64,000 nucleotides of DNA from an uncultured Lachnospiraceae bacterium (GCA_905234595.1 CAJOID010000002.1:1-64000), one strand, 5' to 3'. Counted from the first letter of the stretch, positions 17,718-27,147 are shown. Translations and numbers: made by a program. Notes: generated by a model not told the origin, from the sequence alone.

Positions 17718-19904
17718 ATGAGCGAAGGATCTGTAAAGACAGCCATACGGACAGGAAAAGTAAGTAAAATCGCGGAAAAACTGTTCTATTTCAGTATCGT
17801 GGCTGCCCTGATAATATCTGCAATCATCATGGGTATAGCAAGATATGATACCGATATAACCGGCGAGGCGGATATGGGTTCCTTCTCCACGCGCAGTTTC
17901 AATGAGGGATGGCGTATGGATAATGACTCCATCACCCTCCCTGCTACCGTAGACAGTCATGTATATGATGAAGTTACGATCATAAACACTCTGCCGGATG
18001 ACATCAGTGACGGTTCGACTCTGATGATCCGGTCATCCATGGAGGATGTATATATCTACGTGGATGGTGATATCCGTACATTCTACTCGACCGATTCGAT
18101 CAGAGGTATGCCGTACTACATCCCCAGCGCTTATGTGGTTGCGGACCTTGATTCCGCCGATTCGGGTAAAACGGTCAGGATCACTTTTAAGTTTAAGTCC
18201 GCCGGTGAACTCAACGAAGTGGTCATCAGTAACGGTAACAATGCCTGGTTTAAGGTGATCAGCGATTCATTGCCAGTGAATCTCATAGCACTGTTCGTTC
18301 TGGCCGTGGGCATCATCATAGTGATCGTGACTCTCCTGCTTAACGGCTCCTATCACGTCACCGCACCCAGGAGTCTGGGATTGCTGATGGTAAACGTGGC
18401 CCTGTGGGTATTCGGTGAATCCACCTTACGTCAGATCATTTTCCGCCGGGCGACTCTTTCACAGTATTTCTCATATATCAATGTCGAGCTCATCGGCATA
18501 TTCGTCTGCATGTTCTATGATGAAGTCCAACGCAGACGGTATCATAAAAGATATCTGGCAGCCGAGATCATCCTGTTCGTTCAGCTGCTGCTCAATATAC
18601 TCCTGGATGTGACCGGAATCTGCGAACTCTACCGTACACTTCTGATAAGTCATTTATGGGCCGGAGCCGGATTCATCATGATAATCGTCACCCTGATCAC
18701 CGACGGCAGGAAGCATCAGATCCGCGGTTACAGGATCACTGCCATAGGTATGATCTGCTTCGTAGCAATGGCACTGGTTGAGCTTCTCGGCTTCTATATC
18801 AACCGATTCCACCTGTTCGGATCCTCCATCTGTATCGGCCTGCTGCTCCTCATGACCGCGACCATATTACAGACCGTGTCAGACGAAGTACGCGTATTCC
18901 ATGAACGCGAGGAGGAACAGCTCAGGACAACCATCACTACCATCGAAACCATCGCAAGTGCGATAGACGCAAGAGACGAATACACCGGCGGACACTCCGA
19001 GCGCGTAGGTCTCTACGCAGTCAGGCTGGCCAGGGAAATGGCGCCCGAATATGGTCTGAGCGAGGAACAGATACTCAGGATCCACTACATCGGCCTGATG
19101 CACGATATCGGTAAGATAGGGGTTGCCGACTCCGTTCTGAACAAGTCGGGCCGTCTGACAAACGAAGAATTCAGTCTGATGAAGAAGCATCCGGAGATAG
19201 GATATGAGATCATGCAGTCTCTGGGCGGAAGCATAGACGGTCTTCTGGACGGTATCAGGTATCACCACGAAAGATATGACGGACACGGCTATCCCGATGG
19301 TCTGGCCGGTACCGGTATTCCTCTGATAGCCCGGATACTGGCGCTTGCTGACAGCTTTGATGCCATGACATCTAACCGTGTATATCGCAAGAGGCTTACC
19401 GATGAAGAGGTCAGATCAGAGCTTCTCAGATGTTCCGGAACTCAGTTCGATCCTGAACTGACGACAATATTTGTCCGGCTTCTGGATCGCGGCGAACTGA
19501 AACTCAACACAGTGGACGGAGTCGCCGCTGATGAATGCGGACGGGTAATGAAATCCGCCCTGCTTGAGTCCCGCCTTCAGCATGATCTGCTGGCAGATAC
19601 GGATATCTCCAACCCGTCGCATGTACGCATGCTCTGCTATGTAATGAAGCTTATGGAGAAAAAGGGAAATGAATACACCGTACTATTTACGGGCTTGACT
19701 CCCGATGAAAAAGACGGATCCGGTGAGACCTGGGCTTCTGCAAAGAAGACCATAAGTGAGCATATAGGCTCTTATGATGTGAATATAGAGTACACCGGAG
19801 AGACTAATATAATTGCTCTGTATGACCGGAACGACTCACAGGTGAATGATTTCATTGCCGGACTTAAGGAAATATCCGGTCGGATCACAACAGATAAGCT
19901 CTAG
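17718..19904 (+). CDS. Membrane HD-GYP c-di-GMP phosphodiesterase
   Basis: The start is ATG 17718 (MSEGSVKTAI, 728 residues), with GGAGG 8 bases upstream and a promoter at 17604-17632. One helix near residues 25-45 precedes an extracellular beta-rich region of about 140 residues. Then come seven or eight transmembrane helices from about 195 to 400, resembling the 7TMR-DISM sensor layout. The HD-GYP domain follows (near 415-600) with intact HSERVGLYA, LMHDIGKIGV, YHHERYDGHGYPDGL and LALADSFDAMTSNR motifs, so hydrolysis of c-di-GMP is expected. About 125 further residues form a separate C-terminal domain I do not recognise. The gene diverges from the giant FecR-protein operon across about 160 bases, so cyclic-nucleotide and c-di-GMP signalling genes sit back to back. 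Functional linkage is inferred. Confidence 0.9.
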   Translation: MSEGSVKTAIRTGKVSKIAEKLFYFSIVAALIISAIIMGIARYDTDITGEADMGSFSTRSFNEGWRMDNDSITLPATVDSHVYDEVTIINTLPDDISDGSTLMIRSSMEDVYIYVDGDIRTFYSTDSIRGMPYYIPSAYVVADLDSADSGKTVRITFKFKSAGELNEVVISNGNNAWFKVISDSLPVNLIALFVLAVGIIIVIVTLLLNGSYHVTAPRSLGLLMVNVALWVFGESTLRQIIFRRATLSQYFSYINVELIGIFVCMFYDEVQRRRYHKRYLAAEIILFVQLLLNILLDVTGICELYRTLLISHLWAGAGFIMIIVTLITDGRKHQIRGYRITAIGMICFVAMALVELLGFYINRFHLFGSSICIGLLLLMTATILQTVSDEVRVFHEREEEQLRTTITTIETIASAIDARDEYTGGHSERVGLYAVRLAREMAPEYGLSEEQILRIHYIGLMHDIGKIGVADSVLNKSGRLTNEEFSLMKKHPEIGYEIMQSLGGSIDGLLDGIRYHHERYDGHGYPDGLAGTGIPLIARILALADSFDAMTSNRVYRKRLTDEEVRSELLRCSGTQFDPELTTIFVRLLDRGELKLNTVDGVAADECGRVMKSALLESRLQHDLLADTDISNPSHVRMLCYVMKLMEKKGNEYTVLFTGLTPDEKDGSGETWASAKKTISEHIGSYDVNIEYTGETNIIALYDRNDSQVNDFIAGLKEISGRITTDKL

Positions 19905-19923
19905 TCTGTTTTAACCGGCAGGA

Positions 19924-20547
19924 TCAGTCATTGATGGCGAGTCCTAAGTGTCTCGCTTTCACAGCCAGTTCAAGCCTGCTCTTATATCCGGTCTTCTGCA
20001 GCATATTTGAGATATGCATTTTGACTGTGGACGGTTCTATGCTCAGTTTCTCTGCGATCTCTGCGTTCGAAGCACCCGATACCAGTTCTCTTAGTATCTC
20101 CACCTCTCTGGATGTAAATTCCGTACTTACGGCATTACCTATGGCTACTTCACTCTGCCGGCCGGGATACACTGTCTCCCCGGACATGACCAGATCCATC
20201 ATCTCTTTAATGGACTGTTCCTGTACTTCCTTTTGCCAGAAACCCTCGATGCCTATCTCCCGCGCTCTGCTTTCGTATGACAGCTCAGGCATGGATGTAA
20301 CAACTATGATCTTTATACCGGGTTTGGAACTCTTGATCCTGTCCGCCGCATCAAGTCCGTTCATACTTCCCGGAATGAGCACATCCATCAACACCAGGTC
20401 GGCATCATGTTTCTCCAGATATTCCATTGCCTGTACAGCCGTGGGGAAAGATGCCTCCAGTTCATATTCCGGGGAACGGTTCACGGTCTCCTCAAAAATC
20501 TCTCTGATCATGCGGAAGTCCTCCGCGATCACGACTCTATAAGCCAT
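19924..20547 (-). CDS. NarL/FixJ-family response regulator
   Basis: 207 residues. The receiver domain (about 1-120) has the acidic pocket (VVIAEDF), the phospho-acceptor Asp in LVLMDVLIPGSMNGLDAAD, the Thr/Ser switch (IIVVTSM) and the conserved Lys (FWQKEV). A LuxR-type helix-turn-helix covers about 145-205 (LTSREVEILRELVSGASNAE, STVKMHISNMLQKTGY). It should bind DNA when phosphorylated. The start overlaps the end of the kinase gene by 11 bases (ribosome binding site GAGGA), and it is the last gene of the run read leftward from 27.1 kb. Its 3' end meets the convergent HD-GYP gene with only 19 bases between, and I see no hairpin terminator there. Confidence 0.92.
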   Translation of the reverse strand: MAYRVVIAEDFRMIREIFEETVNRSPEYELEASFPTAVQAMEYLEKHDADLVLMDVLIPGSMNGLDAADRIKSSKPGIKIIVVTSMPELSYESRAREIGIEGFWQKEVQEQSIKEMMDLVMSGETVYPGRQSEVAIGNAVSTEFTSREVEILRELVSGASNAEIAEKLSIEPSTVKMHISNMLQKTGYKSRLELAVKARHLGLAIND

Positions 20548-21760
20548 ATATCGATTCCTCGCCCTTCCCGGGAAGAATTACAGTCATGATAAACCTTGGT
20601 AAAGATGTGATCTCCATACTGCCGCCTGCCTCTTCAACGATATTGCGAAGATTGGTCAGCCCGCCTCTTTCGGTGATCTCACTTTCCGGCGGTCTCCCAT
20701 CGTTGGTCATCTTCAGGATATACCTGTTATCTTCTTCTGTCACGGTTATGGTTACGACCGTACCGTCAGCATGTTTCAGTGTATTTCCGAGTTGCGTGGA
20801 TATCGCGGCATCCACCACAGGTATAAGATCCGTCTCTTCCGGAAGCACACCGCGGATATCCAGCCTGATACCCAGTCTGTCCGCCTCTTTGGATATCACA
20901 TAATACGGCAGTTCCCATTCCTCCGGCTGGCCGTTGATGAGATGATTGATATTGTCCCTCCAGAAATCCAGCATCTCTTTTTTATCAACACTGTCCGGTA
21001 CGGTCAGATATCTCTTTGCGATCAGTATACTCTGTCCGATATTGTCATGGAGAGTTCTTTTTAACTGGAACAGTTCCCGGTTCATGGTGACGTACTCTAT
21101 TGTCCCCATAAGAGCTTTCAATCTGTTGTTAATAACTCTGGCCCTGCTGCATTGCAGCTCCAGCCTGCGGGACAGTTCATACTCCCTGCTGATATCAGCG
21201 GCAGTCAGTTCATACACTTCACGGCCATCTATATTGAGAGTATTCTGCCGTATACTGTATACTTTTTCCTCATTATGGACCAGTTCCGGTGCTTTAGCTG
21301 CGAAGTCTGTCGCATCAACTATACTCCGGCCGGTCACTTTGCGGCTGATCTGCTGCATCGATTCATTAACCATGATCGGAGTACCGTCGGCCATATAATA
21401 ACACAGACCGGTCGGGATCCTGTCAAAGGCCTCATTTACGGACAGGCGTGATATATTCTTTTGCTTCCATCCCGAGATATATACAAATGCATATATGCTG
21501 AATACGAACAGAAGTACCAGGATCATCACCAGGGCGATCACCGGAAAATCAAAAGAATCTATATCACTTTCCTGATAGTTACACATAAACTGATACAGGA
21601 TAAAACCAAGCAACGCAGCTGCAACAGTGACTGCAAGCATCAGATTTCTCATTCCTATAATGAGCATTCTGATGATCGCTGCCAAATATATGATCAGGAT
21701 GACAGTTGTGAATACGAGAAGGATCCCTCTTATGATTTCCGGAAGTAAAGTATATGTCAT
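20537..21760 (-). CDS. Sensor histidine kinase (NarX/LiaS-like, HisKA_3 type)
   Basis: 407 residues. Three hydrophobic segments lie in the first 110 residues, followed by a PAS-like segment (GLCYYMADGTPIMVNESMQQ). A HisKA_3-type dimerisation region follows with phospho-acceptor His in QLKRTLHDNIGQSILIAKRY. The C-terminal GHKL ATPase has an N-box (TQLGNTLKHADGTV), D-box (LKMTNDGRPP) and G-box (GGLTNLRNIVEEAGGSMEI), so it looks catalytically complete. The ribosome binding site is GGAGGTGAAGG. It overlaps the upstream 7TM protein gene by ATGA and the downstream regulator by 11 bases, which means tight translational coupling. It pairs with the adjacent NarL-type regulator; the signal is not evident. 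Confidence 0.9.
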   Translation of the reverse strand: MTYTLLPEIIRGILLVFTTVILIIYLAAIIRMLIIGMRNLMLAVTVAAALLGFILYQFMCNYQESDIDSFDFPVIALVMILVLLFVFSIYAFVYISGWKQKNISRLSVNEAFDRIPTGLCYYMADGTPIMVNESMQQISRKVTGRSIVDATDFAAKAPELVHNEEKVYSIRQNTLNIDGREVYELTAADISREYELSRRLELQCSRARVINNRLKALMGTIEYVTMNRELFQLKRTLHDNIGQSILIAKRYLTVPDSVDKKEMLDFWRDNINHLINGQPEEWELPYYVISKEADRLGIRLDIRGVLPEETDLIPVVDAAISTQLGNTLKHADGTVVTITVTEEDNRYILKMTNDGRPPESEITERGGLTNLRNIVEEAGGSMEITSLPRFIMTVILPGKGEESIYGL

Positions 21761-23373
21761 ACCTTCACCTCCAGTCTGATATAGTATGTCTCATCTTCGG
21801 ATCTGACGGATATTATTCCGCCGGCCGCAGCTGTCTGCGCCTTCTTCCAGTCGGAGGTTATCCCTTCCGCCGGAGTATCCAGCGCGATATTCATCGTAAA
21901 CATATCCCCCGGACTTAGTTCCACACTGACAGTACCAAGCTTCGTCCGTACATCTTCGATAGTATCTTCAAAAAGCTCATACGCCAGAAGTGCGGCTTTT
22001 GCCGGAAGTTCAGTTTCCTCTTCCGCTTCTATGAGACATACACATCCGTTGAGACGCAGATAATCAAACGATTCAACTATGGCAAGCTTCAGTTCTGCAG
22101 AGGATACGGTTCCCTTCTCATCGCCCAGCAGAATGAGGTTTCCAATCCTTTTGATATATGCACTCAAGAGAGCAGCATAAACGATATCTGACCGGGAATC
22201 AGCTGTTTCCGCGTCTGTATCCGCACGGGTCAGAAGTTCATTTACCGTTACGGCTCTGCTCTGTACCGCTGCAGCTATCCTGTTATACAACCGGTTTTTG
22301 GTCTCGAAGCTGACACGCTCTGCGCGGACTTCATTCTCTTGTATTATCAGATCGTTCTCATCCCTGAGTTCTTCGGCTACTTCTTCAAGCTCACGGTTCA
22401 GCCGGTTGATCGCGGAGATATCTTCGATCCAGGATATACAACCTCCCGATATAGGTTCCTTCGATATACGATGATCCTCATCCTGTCCGGCCTCTGACCA
22501 GCCAAGTGATGTCTGCACGGGATTCCCGTCCTTATCAGAGATACATGCATTTATGCCGGAGTGTTCAAAGAGCTTTCTGTATCCGTTATTTGCCGGGATC
22601 ATACCGATCTGGATAATGCTCTCAAAAGCCATCATATAAGGAATACACAGTGCTTCATGGAGTTGAAACAGTTTGTATCCCCATACTTTCGGTGCTCCGC
22701 CGTTGATCTGGTACCACAGCAATAATATACTGCTGACAGCTATACATATCACCGGTATGTACCACTTACGCCTGGCGGATGACAGGGCACACTTTCTGAA
22801 GAGTATGACCAGAATTCCGACAGTGAGCGCTATACGCCATGCCATCAATATGTAATAAAAGACCTCGTGCGTATATTCTTTATCCGGGTGAACAGTGATC
22901 TTATAGACAAGACTATGCAGATTGTTAGTCATGGCAACAGCCACAAACAACGTACTGATGATGATCAGAATGATCTCGATCCGGCGGACCGTACGCCTGC
23001 TGCCCACAGGTTCAACATAGAGTGTTGCTGCAAACATAAACAGCGGGAAAAAAGTGCGGGGGATCATGTAAGAATACCAGATATACTCCCTGATCATTGC
23101 ATCTTCGGGGAAATAGGTGTATTTGCACATCCTCAGGAAAAAGAGCAGCACCATGAACGCGCAGCTGATGAGGATCCTGACCCGGACCTCCTTATCGACT
23201 ATGCGGATCCTGACCGTAGCTGCCCACAGAATGATCATTGCCAGATAACTGAAAGAAGAAACGTGATGCAGCAGTTTGATCGGATAGGTATTTGTAGTGG
23301 CATACACTCCGATGATAAACAGAACCGCAAATATGCAGATCATACGTTTATTGGTATAGTATAACCTCTTCAT
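21757..23373 (-). CDS. 7TM sensor protein with degenerate kinase-like C-terminus
   Basis: 538 residues. About eight hydrophobic helices fill residues 10-270. A short PAS-like stretch follows (ACISDKDGNPVQTSLGW), then a coiled coil (about 330-370; LNRELEEVAEELRDENDLII). The C-terminal 170 residues are spaced like a histidine-kinase ATPase: an N-box-like LAYELFEDTIEDV and a final GGIISVRSEDETYYIRLEV. I find no phospho-acceptor His box and no DxG or GxG ATP motif, so it is probably an inactive pseudokinase. The start ATG overlaps the previous gene's stop (ATGA) and it overlaps the true kinase gene the same way. It probably feeds signals to that kinase; I do not recognise a named family. Confidence 0.75.
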   Translation of the reverse strand: MKRLYYTNKRMICIFAVLFIIGVYATTNTYPIKLLHHVSSFSYLAMIILWAATVRIRIVDKEVRVRILISCAFMVLLFFLRMCKYTYFPEDAMIREYIWYSYMIPRTFFPLFMFAATLYVEPVGSRRTVRRIEIILIIISTLFVAVAMTNNLHSLVYKITVHPDKEYTHEVFYYILMAWRIALTVGILVILFRKCALSSARRKWYIPVICIAVSSILLLWYQINGGAPKVWGYKLFQLHEALCIPYMMAFESIIQIGMIPANNGYRKLFEHSGINACISDKDGNPVQTSLGWSEAGQDEDHRISKEPISGGCISWIEDISAINRLNRELEEVAEELRDENDLIIQENEVRAERVSFETKNRLYNRIAAAVQSRAVTVNELLTRADTDAETADSRSDIVYAALLSAYIKRIGNLILLGDEKGTVSSAELKLAIVESFDYLRLNGCVCLIEAEEETELPAKAALLAYELFEDTIEDVRTKLGTVSVELSPGDMFTMNIALDTPAEGITSDWKKAQTAAAGGIISVRSEDETYYIRLEVKV

Positions 23374-24308
23374 TGCTGTCCTTTATAATACTCCGCCACC
23401 GTCCGTAGCGCGGGCTTGGCATATATGTCATAGTCCTTATACTTATCTATATCAGCGGGATCATAGAGATCTGCCGTCCATGACCAAAGTGCCATGCCGC
23501 GCACGAAGCTGCGGGAAGCACAGGCCTTAAGCATCACTTCATACCATGCCTGCTGCCCGGCCGGGTCGGAAGCGCCCGCGATCGACCAGTCATTCGGAAC
23601 CTTATTCGATCCCTCAGCTGACATACATCCCGTTTCAGCAAAAAAGAACGGTTTACCGAACCGGCGTACGACTGTCTCGATCCTGTCAAGCTGTCTATCC
23701 CAGTCATCTATCGGGTAATATCCGCTCGATGAAATCACATCCACCGCATCCCACCAGGTCACATTATGCTCCTGATATTTATCGCAGTTATAGGAAACCG
23801 GTCCGTGGTAAACTCCGCGGATATCCGAGATCAGCTGTCTCCACTCCGCTTCACGATGGTCACTCATGACCATCTCGCATCCCGCGATGAACATCTCACA
23901 ATGCTTCTCTTCGGCAATGCGCGCGAAATGCAGCTGGAAAGCGGTATATGACTTAAACCAGTTACTCCACTTCGGCTCACACGGCACGTCTTCATCAAAG
24001 AAATGAATATGGGCACGCCATGTCCCGTCCAGACAGTTGACCGTGGGTTTGACAGCAACGCTTAAGCCCAGTGCATGAGCCTCATCGATGATCTCCCTAA
24101 GTTCATCATCCCTCATCGTCGAAGGTGAAGTGAAGTCGATCTCCTCGGAAGTGGCTGTAGCCTGATATGCTGCCGGCACGAAGATCACGAAGTTTGCATG
24201 AGTCTGCTCCTTCATGATCCGCAGGCTTTGTTTTGCTTTTTCGGTTGAGATGACCCCCGCCGGTACAAACGGGGCGAAGGTCAGTCCGCAGATATGATCA
24301 GGTATCAT
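23370..24308 (-). CDS. Cytoplasmic TIM-barrel glycosidase, GH113-like
   Basis: 312 residues with no signal peptide. The order of strands and motifs fits clan GH-A: an N-terminal GLTFAPFVPAG, strand motif LSVAVKPTVN, an acid/base-type Glu in FIAGCEMVMSDHREAEW, the aromatic DVISSSGYYPI and a nucleophile-type Glu in KPFFFAETGCMS. This best resembles GH113 (beta-mannanase/mannosidase), often mislabelled as 1,4-beta-xylanase. It lies between diaminopimelate dehydrogenase (one-base gap) and the 7TM sensor (ATGA overlap). That position suggests it acts on an oligosaccharide related to the signal this operon senses. Family call moderate; substrate unknown. Confidence 0.7.
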   Translation of the reverse strand: MIPDHICGLTFAPFVPAGVISTEKAKQSLRIMKEQTHANFVIFVPAAYQATATSEEIDFTSPSTMRDDELREIIDEAHALGLSVAVKPTVNCLDGTWRAHIHFFDEDVPCEPKWSNWFKSYTAFQLHFARIAEEKHCEMFIAGCEMVMSDHREAEWRQLISDIRGVYHGPVSYNCDKYQEHNVTWWDAVDVISSSGYYPIDDWDRQLDRIETVVRRFGKPFFFAETGCMSAEGSNKVPNDWSIAGASDPAGQQAWYEVMLKACASRSFVRGMALWSWTADLYDPADIDKYKDYDIYAKPALRTVAEYYKGQQ

Positions 24309-24309
24309 T

Positions 24310-25287
24310 TTACAGATAATGAGCCCTCAGCTCTTCGGCAGATACAGGTGACAGGTAAGCGGGTGCTATATCGAATACGGTTTTTCCTCCGGTCACGCCT
24401 TCGGCATTTAATCTTACGATCGCTCTCGCATAGGCGGTAAGCACGGCTCCGGTAAACTCGGGATTGGAATCAAGCTTCAGTTTATACTCGATCACGTGCT
24501 TATTACCATTTGAACCGGTCTCTCCGCTGTATATCACGGATCCGCCGTGAGGAAGTCCGCTGTGATCACGCTTCATTTCCTCTGCGGTAATGAAATGTAC
24601 GGTAGTATCATAGTCTGCGAAATAATTCGGCATGGTCTTGATCTCTTCTTCGATCCTTGCCTTATCCGCATCATCGGCCGCTACCACGAAGCACTCTCTG
24701 GTGTGCTTTTCTCTGGTGGTAAGTGTGGGGTTTGATCCGCTCCTGACCTTATCAACCGCTGCTTCCACGGGGATCGTATACTGACGGGCATCAAGTACGC
24801 CTTCTATACGGCGGATCGCATCGGAGTGACCCTGGCTTACGCCCTTTCCCCAGAAAGTATAGTCGTGCCCGCCGGGCAGGATAGATGTCGCATACAGACG
24901 GTTCAGTGAAAACATTCCCGGATCCCAGCCGCAGGAGATCAGGCCTATCCGGCCGCCCTTTTTAGCTGCCGCATCCACATTTGCGAAGTGTGTCGGAATG
25001 TTTGCATGAGTGTCAAAAGAGTCCACAACGTTGTACAGCGCTGCATATTTCGGTGTCATCCCGGGCAGATCGGTCGCACTGCCGCCGCAGATGATGAGAA
25101 CATCTATATCTTCCAGCCCGGTGTCGAGCTCAGTCGCACTCTTAACTGCCGCTCCGGGAGTAGCTACGGACAGACCCGCGGGATCACGACGGGTATATAC
25201 CGCCTTGAGCTCTATGTCATCGCATCTTGCGATGGCTGCTTCCACACCTCTGCCCAGATTACCGTAACCTAAGATTCCTGCTTTCAT
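24310..25287 (-). CDS. ddh: meso-Diaminopimelate D-dehydrogenase
   Basis: 325 residues. The N-terminal Rossmann motif is ILGYGNLGRGVEAAI. Ddh family signatures follow: VVDSFDTHANIPTHF, ISCGWDPGMFSLNRL, TFWGKGVSQGHSDAIRRI and TRECFVVA. The enzyme reductively aminates tetrahydrodipicolinate with NADPH and ammonia to give meso-diaminopimelate for lysine and peptidoglycan in one step. The start has GGAGGAGATCA directly upstream. It lies 21 bases after the DUF6472-like gene in the eight-gene run and shows no lysine-riboswitch-type leader in that short gap. Confidence 0.93.
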   Translation of the reverse strand: MKAGILGYGNLGRGVEAAIARCDDIELKAVYTRRDPAGLSVATPGAAVKSATELDTGLEDIDVLIICGGSATDLPGMTPKYAALYNVVDSFDTHANIPTHFANVDAAAKKGGRIGLISCGWDPGMFSLNRLYATSILPGGHDYTFWGKGVSQGHSDAIRRIEGVLDARQYTIPVEAAVDKVRSGSNPTLTTREKHTRECFVVAADDADKARIEEEIKTMPNYFADYDTTVHFITAEEMKRDHSGLPHGGSVIYSGETGSNGNKHVIEYKLKLDSNPEFTGAVLTAYARAIVRLNAEGVTGGKTVFDIAPAYLSPVSAEELRAHYL

Positions 25288-25308
25288 TGATCTCCTCCGT
25301 TTGTTTGA

Positions 25309-25476
25309 TCACATCTGATGTCTGACTACCAGATACTCATCACCGTTCTGGAAAAACGGGCACTGCTTAAAACCTTCTCTCATCAGCGCACCGTAATCAT
25401 CCTCGTCCATATCGGCGTCACAGACATACTCCTCCATATCTTCATCATATATATAGAATGCACATTCATCGCACAT
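25309..25476 (-). CDS. DUF6472-like small four-cysteine protein (55 aa)
   Basis: Not in the ORF track (too short). Minus-strand ATG at 25476 to TGA at 25309 gives an acidic 55-residue protein starting MCDECAFYIYDEDMEEYVCD and ending in FFQNGDEYLVVRHQM. Cys residues at 2, 5, 19 and 39 (C-x2-C ... C ... C-P) look like a small zinc ribbon. It matches my recollection of DUF6472, a short Lachnospiraceae family. Its ATG overlaps the MATE gene's stop as TAATG, implying translational re-initiation. Function unknown. Confidence 0.8.
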   Translation of the reverse strand: MCDECAFYIYDEDMEEYVCDADMDEDDYGALMREGFKQCPFFQNGDEYLVVRHQM

Positions 25477-26810
25477 TATCTATCTCTCCTTTTCTCTCGC
25501 AGGCTCATGTACATGATCACACATATGACCACCGACACCATCGAACCGATCGGCGCCGCCCATCCCATCGGATAGAGCGTATCAGGATATCTCACGGAAG
25601 TAAAGTATGCGATCGGGATTCTGGCACATACTATCGAGACCAGATTGTGTACGAAAGACAGTTCGGACCGGCTGCGCGCACAGAAGTATCCGCTGAAAAC
25701 GAAATGCATGCCTGCCGGTATGCAATCCCATACATAAGAACGCATATACTGATCTCCGAGCCGGATCACCGCCGGGTCCGAAGAAAAGAGCCCGACCGCT
25801 CCCGCTGCCAGAAACTGAAAAGCAACCGCAAACACAAGTCCGCATCCTGCCGCGATCACCACGGCATCCCACATGGTCCTGCGGGCACGCTCATGTGCCC
25901 CTGCTCCGATATTCTGAGCACAGATCGCCGATACGGAGGCAAGAAGCGTCGACGGAACCAGGAAAAGTATGCCGATAAGCTTCTCTACGATGCCGACAGC
26001 TGCCGAGTCGTTTAATCCCCTGCGATTGGCAAAGATCGTGATCACTATAAAGGATATCTGGATAAAACCGTCCTGTGCCGATACCGGTATGCCAACGCGG
26101 AGTATGTTCGAAACGGTATCCCGGTCAGGCTTAAAGTCCCCTCTCCCGATACCCGCGATCATATCCCTGCGTACTGTGACTGTCAGAGCTATAATCACGC
26201 TGAGAGCCTGCGCCAGTGTAGTGCCCAGTGCCGCTCCGGCAGGACCAAGCCTGCACGCACCTATGAATATATAATCCAGGATAATGTTACATACGCACGC
26301 GATCGCCACATAGTACATCGGACTGCGGGAGTCACCCATACCACGGCAGATCGAACATATGATATTGTACATCACTATGAACGGCACGCCGGCGAAACAT
26401 ATCGACAGATAAGCCCTTGTCCCCCGGACCGCATCATCCGGTGTCGACATGACTCTGACTATCGGTCCGGTCATGATCAGCAATACAGCCGTCAGGACAA
26501 CGGATATGATCAGAAACAAAGTAATTGTGTTGCCGATCGCCCGGTTCCTGAGCGGACGGTCGCCGCTCCCCACCGCTCTTCCGATCAGCACGGTCGCTCC
26601 CATAGCCAGCCCGACGATCATAACAGTCAGCATATGCATGACCTGACTGCCTATCGATACTGCTGTAGTACTGCTGGTTGGATCGAACCGGCCTATGATG
26701 AACAGGTCGGCCAGACCGTACAGGGTCTGCAGGAGATAAGAGAGCAGAAAGGGCAATGAAAACAGGATTATGTTTTTAAATATACTTCCCTCAGTCAGAT
26801 TTTTTTCCAT
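25476..26810 (-). CDS. MATE-family efflux transporter
   Basis: 444 residues with twelve hydrophobic helices in two similar halves. The N-terminus (LTEGSIFKNIILFSLPFLLS, then LYGLADLFIIGRF) and later GMGDSRSPMYYVAIACVCNI and LDYIFIG are typical of the DinF/MepA branch of MATE transporters, which export drugs or metabolites in exchange for Na+ or H+. The start has AGAAGG upstream and lies inside the last 20 bases of the preceding small membrane protein gene; the end overlaps the DUF6472-like gene. Substrate cannot be read from sequence. Confidence 0.92.
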   Translation of the reverse strand: MEKNLTEGSIFKNIILFSLPFLLSYLLQTLYGLADLFIIGRFDPTSSTTAVSIGSQVMHMLTVMIVGLAMGATVLIGRAVGSGDRPLRNRAIGNTITLFLIISVVLTAVLLIMTGPIVRVMSTPDDAVRGTRAYLSICFAGVPFIVMYNIICSICRGMGDSRSPMYYVAIACVCNIILDYIFIGACRLGPAGAALGTTLAQALSVIIALTVTVRRDMIAGIGRGDFKPDRDTVSNILRVGIPVSAQDGFIQISFIVITIFANRRGLNDSAAVGIVEKLIGILFLVPSTLLASVSAICAQNIGAGAHERARRTMWDAVVIAAGCGLVFAVAFQFLAAGAVGLFSSDPAVIRLGDQYMRSYVWDCIPAGMHFVFSGYFCARSRSELSFVHNLVSIVCARIPIAYFTSVRYPDTLYPMGWAAPIGSMVSVVICVIMYMSLREKRRDR

Positions 26811-27147
26811 ACAGATACCTTCTAATCAGCAGGTGATGACCCAGAACCAGCAGAAGAGTGGGAAATATGGTTCCCCCGAATAAAAGGAGGGTCTTATACA
26901 GCGGATCCGTCGTGGTGAAAACAGCTATGACAAAACATATGAGCATTATTACACCGTAGCTTATCCAAAGCAGTCCGTGTCCGGTATTCCAACCGCGCAC
27001 GCTCTTAAGCTTGGAAGCAAGAGGAGGAGTCTCCCCGGTATAGAAACCCACCGGAGTCTTTTTCCTTATCTGCACTATGCCTATAATGATAAGAACGGCT
27101 GAAACCATCCCGCCTATGATCATTGTAAGGATCGATCCGAAATCCAT
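26791..27147 (-). CDS. Small membrane protein of unknown function
   Basis: 118 residues with three hydrophobic helices (about 5-27, 57-79 and 85-107) and a conserved-looking loop between the first two, RKKTPVGFYTGETPPLASKL, then VRGWNTGHGLLW. The loop resembles SdpI-like or other short Firmicutes membrane proteins, but I cannot assign a family firmly. The ribosome binding site is GGAAGG. It is the first gene of the run that continues into the MATE exporter with a 20-base overlap. Confidence 0.7.
   Translation of the reverse strand: MDFGSILTMIIGGMVSAVLIIIGIVQIRKKTPVGFYTGETPPLASKLKSVRGWNTGHGLLWISYGVIMLICFVIAVFTTTDPLYKTLLLFGGTIFPTLLLVLGHHLLIRRYLYGKKSD

Noticed and set aside
25318-26015. Plus ORFs 25318..25575 and 25458..26015
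   Set aside because: Both are antisense to the DUF6472-like and MATE genes, whose products are recognisable and have ribosome binding sites.
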